From NCBI GenBank assembly GCA_013399305.1, contig VXAI01000338.1, positions 241,068 through 305,067 of the forward strand: a stretch of 64,000 nucleotides of DNA, in the 5' to 3' direction. This document shows, in pieces, positions 55,701-64,000 of this stretch. A program made the position numbers and the translations under genes. The notes under the pieces were generated by a model. It ran no database searches. It was not told the origin of the DNA and saw only the letters and a program-made list of their open reading frames with translations. This DNA comes from Rostratula benghalensis. Taxonomy: Eukaryota; Chordata; Aves; Charadriiformes; Rostratulidae. Each line of letters opens with the position of its first letter. Within the stretch, counting starts at the first letter, position 1.

Positions 55701-56837
55701 TGGAGATGAAGAGGGCCAACAACAATCTCTGACCTGTTACTCCTCCAAGGGCCATATGTGTTCTTCATTCCCGCAATTGGACAGCTGCTGCTTTAGGACT
55801 TTGCCCTTTTTGTCTCCTTTATCTTTCCTTCTGTCATCTGCTTATTTTCCATTTTTATGATATTCTTTTTTTGTTGATAATGATGCCTTTAGGAATACTG
55901 CTGGCAAGGGGCCAGGACAAAATGGCAGTGCTAACAACTTTTGTTTGAGTTAGGGTCACTGTGCGATAATTTAGACCAGGGACTTGGGGCCCCATTTTCC
56001 CATGACACTAGAAGAATCCACACAGAGAAGCAGAAACACTGAATGCTTCAAATCCAAACCTCCCTGAGTTCATCCTCTTGGGACACAGCTTGCAGAAAAG
56101 GATGAGGATTATATTTCAACACCCGTGGATAGGAGCTGAGATGGACTGCAACACCGACTATCTTTCTGCAGAGTTTTTGTTTTCAGGAGCTGAAATCCAG
56201 CAGGGAAAAATCCATCTCTGTCACTTCCCACCACTCAGCTAAAGGACTTCTCATTCCCAAGTTTCCCTTGCAGGACACAGCCTTGCTTAGCGCACACCCA
56301 GGTCAAAATTGCCACTTTTTTCCCATGCTGCCAAAACAAAGCACTGCTAATGGGGTGCCCACTACCCACATATCTTTCAGAGAAAAAGGAACTGGCCCTC
56401 ACTTTGGCTTTTTACTTTCCCATTATTTTTTGAAGTGGATCAGCTAAGGGAAAATGAAACATCTCTTTCCCACTGCCTGAAATGGGAACGTGAAAAATTC
56501 CTCACAAATGATGAAAAGCAAACCCCATTCCCCTATAGCCACGATCTGTAGCTCCTCTACAGGGACCCCAGATCTCTATGGCCTCCACCAGGAGCTTCCT
56601 GTGAGTCAAGGACTGTTGTTTTAAGTTGGCAAGGAGCTGTGGTAGGTGTACATAGATCACAAGTCCTCCCTCTGCCCCAACAAGAAGAGTCCATGAAGGA
56701 TGCAGAAAGACAGGTGGGAAAGGAAATATGGGAAGAGGAGCAGGAGGGGCAGCAGCAGCAGGGTGGCCCCATGCTACTGCCTGGCCCCAGCAACGACTAA
56801 CGTTTTTGGGTGAGGGAGTGCTCAGAGATGAAAAGCT

Positions 56838-57362
56838 CTAGATCACAAGCAGGAATGTGATATAGGGAGAGGTAGCCCTGAGAGCCAGGCAGAAGGTGGT
56901 CAGGCAGTAAGGAGCCAGGCACCCACACAGCTGCCTTGGTACAGCAGGAGCACTGCCAGTACAGATGGTTGATTGCACAACCAACCATGGAGTGAGGAAA
57001 GAGAAAAGAGGACTACTGGCAGTGGGTGTGTAGCTATGGTGTGGAAGGAGTCTCCCCAGCAAACACATCAGCCTGCAAAATCTCCTCCCTACTGACACAG
57101 GGAAATTTGCTCTCTCATGAACCCACTGCTGCTTGACCACAGCAGGGCTTGCACTTATCCACCTTCTATCAATACTGAACTTGCAAAGGGTTTGGCAGTG
57201 GGTCCACATCCTTAAGAACAGCAAAGCATCAGCACCCTGAGCTCTCGGCAGTTTAACACTGTTCCCATCTAAGAAGATGCCACCTCCCCAGAATAGGAAA
57301 GCCACAAAGTTGCCGATGACTGGATTTTTAATACTCAAAATCACATTGCTCGACAACCACAA
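56838..57362 (-). other. Unrecognised 174-codon open frame in intron 3
   Basis: The longest open frame that I cannot assign to CR1 or NPR3. It encodes a Cys/Leu-rich sequence with several hydrophobic stretches, contains no family motif I recognise, and has no evident splice or promoter context. It lies in the sense direction within NPR3 intron 3. A chance frame or an unrecognised old retroelement is more likely than a gene. Confidence 0.15.
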
Positions 57363-58551
57363 CCAAGAGCACCTGGCAGATTTTCAAGGTACGTAGCTTG
57401 TTAAGTGACTCTTCCAAAAGAGCACATAGAGGGGAAAAGGGAGGAACAGCACAAATTATAGTCCCATGCCTTGTTCAAAACTCATTTAGCAGGTTCTTCA
57501 GAGTGCTGGACCTTGAACTTGGCCGTTGCAGTTTGTCCACCAACTCAGGGCAAAGAATGCCAACAAGACTATTTCTGCCTGCCTAGACTTTGAGAACTTC
57601 ACATGATAAATATGTGATTCAACCAATATTTTAAGTAAAATATTTAAATAAAATATATTAAAATTCTAAGAAGCACAGGTTTCTGAAGACAACTGAGGTT
57701 ATGCAATGAACTGCAGGAAAGGTCACTTATTAACACAACATTCCATTCATCACCTTGTGCTTCGAAATAAAATGACCCCTCCATCTGCGAGGGACACAGT
57801 GCTTAAAGCAAAGAGGTGAGATGGATGCCTAAGCAGGATCTGGCAAATGAGGGGTTCGAGTTGCTTTCTTGAGTTCCAGGTGTGAATTCCTAGCTCTCAT
57901 TTTGTACAGCTTAAGATTGACCAAACTCTCTTTGGTTTTTCTTAAGCATATTTGGAAAGTCTAGAAGTCTACTGTGCATCACGGGGAAGACTGACTGTCC
58001 AGGAAGTACTTGTATCAGCACACAGGAATCCCTATAGGCATGTGCTATGCATTCTTGCCTTCACAGAAGACTTTCCTATGAAAATGCCCAACGAACTATC
58101 TTAGCAGTAGCTCTAAAGTAACTTTGAGAGGCATCTTCCTGCTACACTTGGAAAGATTAAAATAAGACATACTTTCCTGCATCCATCTCTGGAGGACAGT
58201 GACACTTCCTTAGGCTTAAGACAACTCACAGGGCCTACACTGCTATCTTAGTTTAAAATAAACAACAAGCAACAACCTAAATACGCTTAACTGGGAACTA
58301 AGACCACTAAGAACTAAGAATTTCTCACTCACATCAAGAAAAATTTCACCAGATACAATACAGAAAAAAAGAAAAAAAGAGAAATGATTAAGTGATTGGT
58401 AGGAGGAGGGAGGCCTAGCAACCTACTTTTCCTCAATCTCACTGCTGATGCACAAGGGGACAAGCACAGGACACTTGGTCATGAGTGGTGATACACAGAC
58501 CTAGTGAACCTAGACCAAGCCTATTCTTGCTATTTGCATTATCCACAAGGA

Positions 58552-58606
58552 GTTTAAAAAAGAGGAAAAAAAAGAAAAAACAAAAAAGAGAAAAAAAAAG
58601 TAAGAG
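58552..58606. repeat. A-rich purine tract
   Basis: About 55 bases of A with scattered G, almost free of pyrimidines, close to the donor side of exon 3 in intron 3. Confidence 0.8.
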
Positions 58607-58743
58607 ATTATATAGGGAACAGAGGGATTTTACAACCAAACCCAGGTGATTCTCTCCTGGTAAGATCTCACTGCTACTTTTGCTTTATTTAGGAGCATGT
58701 TTTTGAAGATGGTAAGACCTGAATCCTAACGTCAAGTACTTAC

Positions 58744-58910
58744 ATAGTCATCCTCGTGCAGACCTTGCTTCTGAACAGAACTTTTCACCTCCAGGGAAAA
58801 CTTCTCAAACTCAGGCTTCACGGTCCTCAAGAGAGTGATGGTTTGGAGGTATGAGTAGGCCTTCTTGGCTTCAAGGTCATGTTTGTCTCCTCTTCTCCAA
58901 GACCCATTTC
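58744..58910 (-). CDS. NPR3: NPR3 coding exon 3 (ectodomain)
   Basis: This 167-base exon continues the ligand-binding ectodomain. It completes the split Gly codon and then reads [37 protein letters not shown] and [18 protein letters not shown], which aligns closely with recalled mammalian NPR3. The acceptor is CTTAG at 58911-58912 and the donor is a consensus GTAAGT from 58743. It ends at a complete codon (phase 0). The Asn right after the junction lies in an NGS sequon, where I recall Asp in human NPR3. The exon follows a 4.65 kb intron and precedes the 19 kb intron 3. The WRRGD and LLRTVKPEF stretches leave little doubt that this is NPR3 and not NPR1 or NPR2. Confidence 0.95.
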
Positions 58911-60199
58911 CTAAGGGGAAAACAAGCATATTTCCAACTCCAAATTAGGTACCATTACAGGACTGCCTTCCTCTTTCCACCCAGAAGCTCCCTGTCCCAC
59001 ACCTTGAGGAGATGGCAAAGTATAAGGGAGAACTGAACCTGTTCCAAGATGTGCAGGAAACCAGGCAGAGAGGAACAGCTGGTGGGAAGTAAATGTGCAA
59101 ACAGAAGGACAGCTTTACTCCCATGCTGTGCTGGCTTATTTTTAAAGGGTGGGATGAAGCCTAAGTGTGAGAAGACATCTCCGAGCAAAAATATATCTGC
59201 CAGATCTCAAACGCAAAGATATTTAAGTTAAAACTTAACTTCAGGGAGGATTTGACCACAAAGTTTTTGTTAAACATCGCTCCACTAGCAACACTCTTGG
59301 GCAGTCAGAAAGGCACCAATAAAGTCAATAGTATGATCATCACCCCGCATGGGAGGCAGATGGTGCAGCTACTTCTCCGACAGCTCTCCCACTGCGGTCA
59401 AGGAGAAAACCATGTGTGCAGTGGCTGCCAGACCAGCCCTGCTCTTAGTGGAAAAGAAACACTTAGAAACAAAAAGGAATCCTGTGCCTATCCTGTGTTT
59501 ACACGTGTTTCATGTCACAGCATGGGAGCAATTTAACTCAGACCACCAGCAAAGCAATCAGATTTTTTAACAAGCAGGATAGCTGACTGGTTGTTAATTA
59601 GCAGAGGAGTCCTGCCTAACAGGGCTTGACCTTAGCAGGTCCTAAGATCCTGATCTAAAGTTTCATGAGATCAGTGGAAAATTCATCTGTCATATTGCTC
59701 TGGACCCAGTTTTGTGTTATTCTACATAAATGATAAATAAAAGAGGCCAGAGGGAACATTAGTAGCTCTAAGCAGTGTGTCTTTAAAATGCTTACAAATG
59801 ATTAACAGTTAAACAGTCATTTTTCAAACAGCAGCACCATCCCCATCATGGCTAAATGGGCCAAGATGAAGACTAAAGCCAAGTGCCAAGGGGCCAACCT
59901 GGAGGCACACAGGACCCTGAGATGAGAGAGGATGTGGCTGCTTTGCTTGGGTCGAGGACCATAGTGTCATTTGCACTAAGAGAAGCGTTTTGGGACTGGA
60001 GATGCTAACAGAAACAGAGTCCAGGCATCAAACCCATGGTACTCCCTGCACAGCACTACCAGCTGCATCACACCCCTGCAAGAGCAAATTAATGGGCAGA
60101 CAACCTGGGTCCCCCTGAGGCAGGTGAATACAGAGCCTGCAGTTTGTTCTCCCAGTACCCCTGCACTGCTACCATGACTTTTTTTTTTCAATTTTATTT

Positions 60200-60412
60200 T
60201 TTTTTATTGACAGTAAGAATTTTTCACAGAAAGGGTGGGCAGACATGGGAATAGGCTGCCCAGGGATGTGGTTGAGTCCCCACCTGTGAATGTATTTAAT
60301 AGTCATTTAGGTGTGGCGTCGGGAGATTTGGTGTAGGGGAGGAATTTGTAGAGTAGGGCTGACGGTTGGATTCAATGATCCCAAGGGTCTCTTCCAACCT
60401 GAATGATTCTAT
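60200..60412 (+). mobile_element. CR1-type LINE 3' fragment
   Basis: Plus strand: TTCACAGAAAGGGTGGGCAG, GGGAATAGGCTGCCCAGGGA, later GGTTGGATTCAATGATCCC, TCTTCCAACCTGAATGATTC and TATGAT. It matches the CR1 3' region of a subfamily different from the copies in intron 3. A T-rich run precedes it at about 60180-60213. Confidence 0.8.
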
Positions 60413-61119
60413 GATAATAAATGTAATTGGACAATTGCTCTGCTTCCACATGGAGCAAAGGGGAAGGAACAAAGGACCTGCACCTCTCCAGAGGACAAGT
60501 CTTTCTTTTGCTGCTCTTGGCTCCAGGGCAGCTCCTGTCACTCCCAGCACAGGCTGGGGAGGTACAGGACCACCCGAACTAATTTACTTCTCTTTTCCAC
60601 CCCAGGAAAGCCACCACAGCTCAGTACCATTGTCATCTTTATGAGTAGAGTGAACCTTGTTAATCTTAATTTCTTCCCTTTTTGGGATGGAGTGGTTTGA
60701 TTCTCTTAGGAAGCAGCTCTAGTTTAACTGTCAAACTGTTAACTAGTCAAAACTACTTACGCCAGGACCCTGCTCATTGGATCTCATGGAAACACTGGAG
60801 AGCAACTCCATCGCACCATCTGGTTTTGCCCTCAGACAGCACTCTTCCTTTCAGTGCCTGCACACTGTCCTTGTTACCGCTTTTGAGAAACAAAGTCATG
60901 CACATCTGGGAGCTGTAAGCTCACACATCTTGCTGACCTCCCCACAAGACGGTACAAGCCCTGACGGAGCCTCAACACTGAAAAACCTCTGCCCCAGCCA
61001 GGTACCTGCATTTCAGAGGTGCTGTGTTCAAGAAGTACAGCAGAGACTACAGCCTAGAGTGTTTTGTTATAGCCTTGTATTTACAAGCAGGAATGGCTAA
61101 AATGAGTGAGATTACAGAC

Positions 61120-61139
61120 AAAAAAAAAAAAAAAAAAAA
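61120..61139. repeat. Poly(A) run (20)
   Basis: Twenty consecutive A bases, the longest homopolymer in the window, in NPR3 intron 2. No attached retrogene was recognised. Confidence 0.95.
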
Positions 61140-63560
61140 GGTAGTGCTGGTAAATTGTAAGTTTCTGTCCTGAACACTATACATATTTATTTTTTAAAAT
61201 CTTGACACTAGGAGCAGGGAAGGTGAACTTGCATAACAGCGTTCCTAGAATATTTTACATATTTAAATTCCTTTATGGATTATTTTGCAGGAGGTTGTCT
61301 TGCCACAGCACTTATGTGCAATTATTGCAGACTTGGCTTTTAATACACCCGTCCGTTCTTCTGAAAAATTAAAAACATTCAGAACAGAGGGCAACAACAA
61401 ACTGCAATACAGTCATCTGAACTTAAAGGCAAAGTGCCACTTTGCCAATCACACCCACTCTTAGATTTTGTACCTTTTGTAAGGTAGAAAATACAGTGTC
61501 CCCAGGGACTGGGAACAAGAAATTTTGGGAGAATTTCTCTACATTTCTCTTTTACGCCTGCTTTCCACATATGATGACCATCTGCACAAAAGTCAGCTCC
61601 TGATGCAGAGTCACTTCACTCTTCATGGGAAACACATCCACAAAGAAACAGGGGGGGAAAAATGGTTTAAAAGAATTATTACTTAGAAATGTCAGGAAAT
61701 GCCACATTCTAACTACACTACATCAGAAGACAGACAGTTTCCATTAATCCCCTGGAAAAGCTACAAGACAAATGTGATGCAAAGAGGATGGGTACTGAGG
61801 CTCCAACAAGGGCAAACAGGTATCGCCCTCATCACCCTGCCACACTCTGGGGGTGCCACCTTCTCTCCCACAACTCCAAAGGGAGCCGAGCTCACACAGA
61901 GTCTTATACCTATGGCCAGATGCATTTCTACTCTGTGAGATGAAATGCAGCGTTAGCACAGCGGTAACAAGCCACTGCCAGCAGCCAGAGGGCTTATTTG
62001 ATGGGTGGTTTCTAGTAAAGTCACGCCTGCAAAGCCCCCGGGGTCTACAGAAGGGTCAAAACTTCAGGCTTTTATGACTGCAGATGTGGGTAGACCTTCA
62101 GCTTTTTGCTCTGATCCTGATTAAGGCTGCAATGCCAAATGGCTTTGCTTATGCCACAAGGGACAAAGTCAGTCCAAATTCAACTCAGCAAAAAGAAAAC
62201 CTAGATTTGAACCATTGGCTACGGTCTTGTTCTGCAACTTTATCTTTTAGTTAAGTGATTTCCTTATTGTCTAGCAAAACTTGGCACCTCTTTAGCTAAC
62301 CTAGGCGACACATGGAGCAGTATCTGTACATTTGTATGTATCCATGTCTCTGAATTTAAACAGCTACATGCATTCACTATAGAGCTTTTTGACAAACTGC
62401 ACTGTTGACTGTGAAATATCCTCAGAGGTGGAAGATGGGTAACAAAAAGTTTATGCAAAAGAATTTATCTGACAATTAACTGATTTATTAATGAAATTAC
62501 ATTATCCGTTTGTGAATTTATTTGTTCCTGTTGGTCAGCTTTTCGAGACTTGAAAGAAAGGAAAAAATACAAGTTTTTATTCTTTCCCAACTCCCAGTTG
62601 GCTTTCAATTTGAAATGAATTTGTTGTTGTAGTGGGTTAGTTAATGCAGCCTGCAGGTGGAAGATTATGTTCTCTGTACCTGCAAAAGAGGCTGCTCCTT
62701 TCAAAACCCATATTGACACTTCAGCAAAACCTAGTTCCCAGGCATGAACTTGCCCATGCTTCAGCTATCTGATGTTGTTTAAAGCACAGCAAGCACATTT
62801 CTCCAGTATTAGTTTGTTCTGTAGCAGCTGAGAACAGGTATAGTCCTTGCTGTGCACTAAATAATATCAAGTGTAACTGAAAGTAGGTGTATTTCAAAAC
62901 GCAAATGCATTTAACTTACATTTTAAAGTCATGTTTTTATTTGACAAATCTAGTCCTTTTTACTCTAAGGGTGGAATCGTTCACTTTTACCCATGCTACT
63001 CCCGTAAATTTGGGCTGTCCGTGTCCCATCCAGGGCCTTCTCTTCCACACAATGCTGTTGAATACTTTTGCAGATGCAGTTTATGATAAAAAGCTGCAGT
63101 GAATGAGACGTGTGGATGCCCTGCACAGAGATATTTCTGGAGACCCAAATCGTGCAGCTCCTTCCAGCTGTCTGCACAGACTACAGGCCACCGGGCAGCC
63201 AGGAGTAGTCCTGTCCTGGTATGTGGCCCTCACAATGCCGGGGATGGTGCACTACTGCCTGGAGCTGAGCACACACACTGCATCACGGGGCACCCACTCC
63301 TGCCTGCTATAACCAACGTCTCCCTCTGGTGCTGGTTGTCCTACAAGTAACGCCTACAGGACATCTTGTGATCCACCCAGTGGCAACTGTAGCCATGAGA
63401 TCCCTTTCTGCAATGCCCAAGGGGAAAATAACTGCAGCCACAGAAAGAGACAGTGGAGTGTTCTGGGACTCAGTCGGGCGTATTTTGAGGCTAACAAATC
63501 TTAAAGTATTACCAGGCTTACAGAAGACTTTGCAACATGTTTGGGCAGGAAAAGCATTAC

Positions 63561-63683
63561 CATATGATGAGCTGTTGAAGAGTTCAATATTGAAGAAAGC
63601 ATAGTCCCCATTGGTCATTCCTTGCCGATGAGCAGCCAGCATGATGTTCCTGATTGTGTCACCGCTGGCACACATGATTACAA
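63561..63683 (-). CDS. NPR3: NPR3 coding exon 2 (ectodomain)
   Basis: Natriuretic peptide receptor C binds ANP, BNP and CNP at the plasma membrane, clears them by internalisation and signals through Gi. This 123-base exon encodes [15 protein letters not shown], then [15 protein letters not shown] and [10 protein letters not shown], part of the type-1 periplasmic-binding-like (ANF receptor) fold. The Cys in MCAS is expected to pair with an exon 1 cysteine, from family knowledge. NSS in FNSSSY is an N-glycosylation sequon. The acceptor is AG at 63684-63685 after a pyrimidine-rich tract; the donor is GTAATG from 63560. The first two bases (TT) finish a codon begun in exon 1, and the last base (G) starts a glycine codon completed in the next exon. 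The exon number assumes the eight-exon human gene. The open frame runs on into both introns, so the ends rest on splice sites and family alignment. Confidence 0.93.
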
Positions 63684-64000
63684 CTGGTGGAAGAAAACGG
63701 AAAACACAGATAAGAAGCGGTTCAAGAACTTCAGGGAACAGCCTGTTAAGCATGAACACTGCCAGAGACAGTGACCCCAGCCGTCCTCCCAGTGTTGCAA
63801 CAAACATGACATTGCAGATGGCAAACAAGGCCCATTTCCCAAACAGCTGACAGAAGATGGGTAACAAGCACGGAGAGGCTTCCTACTCTCATATTTCCTC
63901 TGAAAATAATTAAATAGAACCTCTATGTGATTTTACTCCTCCAACATGTGGTGAGTTCTAGCTTTAAGTTTTTTCAACTGTGTGTATTCATAGAGCTGCT
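63684..64000 (-). other. NPR3: 3' end of NPR3 intron 1
   Basis: Intronic by position upstream of exon 2. It ends in a pyrimidine-rich acceptor (CGTTTTCTTCCACCAG). The frame leading into exon 2 stays open back to an ATG at 63865-63867, giving a hydrophobic 61-codon extension; see findings. No exon 1 sequence (signal peptide or GC-rich first exon) is present. Confidence 0.8.

Larger units (their letters stand above)
39758..58743 (-). other. NPR3: NPR3 intron 3 (19 kb)
   Basis: An 18,986-base intron with a GTAAGT donor and a CAG acceptor. It holds CR1 copies at about 44300-45620 (minus), 45620-45873 (plus), 51238-51390 (plus) and 51700-52790 (plus), plus A-rich runs near 53580, 53847, 53907 and 58552. 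The CR1-free parts 39785-44300, 45875-51235 and 52790-58743 show no recognisable exon or RNA gene. AT-rich stretches at about 54040-54300 and 54700-55010 look like possible conserved noncoding sequence by composition only. Confidence 0.85.
58911..63560 (-). other. NPR3: NPR3 intron 2
   Basis: A 4.65 kb intron bounded by GTAATG and TTAG on the minus strand. It contains one short plus-strand CR1 3' fragment (about 60200-60412) and a 20-base poly(A) run at 61120-61139. Nothing else was recognised; the remaining open frames are short and lack family resemblance. Confidence 0.85.

Noticed and set aside
55504..55860. 118-codon plus-strand open frame
   Set aside because: Intronic, antisense to NPR3, low-complexity Ser/Phe/Leu composition, no recognisable domain.
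61120..61139. Poly(A) run as the tail of a processed pseudogene
   Set aside because: Sequence on either side shows no retrocopied gene or flanking duplication that I can recognise.

Overview
This is a bird-type vertebrate genomic window. It shows large introns with canonical GT-AG splice sites, no operon-like coding density, and many copies of CR1 (chicken repeat 1) LINE retrotransposons in several states of decay. No prokaryotic features, CRISPR arrays or RNA genes were recognised.

The one clear protein-coding gene is NPR3, natriuretic peptide receptor C (the clearance receptor), on the minus strand. Seven consecutive coding exons can be placed to the base, from 63683 down to the stop codon at 27579-27581. 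Together they encode the last 284 residues: the C-terminal part of the natriuretic-peptide-binding ectodomain, the juxtamembrane segment with its cysteine, one transmembrane helix, and the 37-residue cytoplasmic tail. All exon phases agree. Exon 1, with the start codon, signal peptide and N-terminal ectodomain, lies beyond position 64000. From recalled comparative maps NPR3 is Z-linked in chicken, so the window is probably Z-chromosomal; that is inference.

Layout: 1-27578 is the 3' flank plus a 3' UTR of unknown length, with three CR1 copies and short simple repeats. 27579-32204 holds the last three exons (tail, transmembrane, juxtamembrane). 32205-39757 holds two more exons separated by introns with older CR1 remnants. 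39758-58743 is a 19 kb intron containing two CR1 clusters, one with an opposed minus/plus arrangement. 58744-63683 holds the two most upstream exons of the window, and 63684-64000 is the 3' end of intron 1.

Points worth attention: a tandem NAGNAG acceptor at the transmembrane exon, which would swap Ser-Gly for Cys beside the dimerisation cysteine; a possible N-glycosylation sequon created across an exon junction; an SGNH-hydrolase-like (CR1 ORF1) fragment beside CR1 reverse transcriptase sequence; and an in-frame open extension of exon 2 into intron 1. I found no convincing previously undescribed system.
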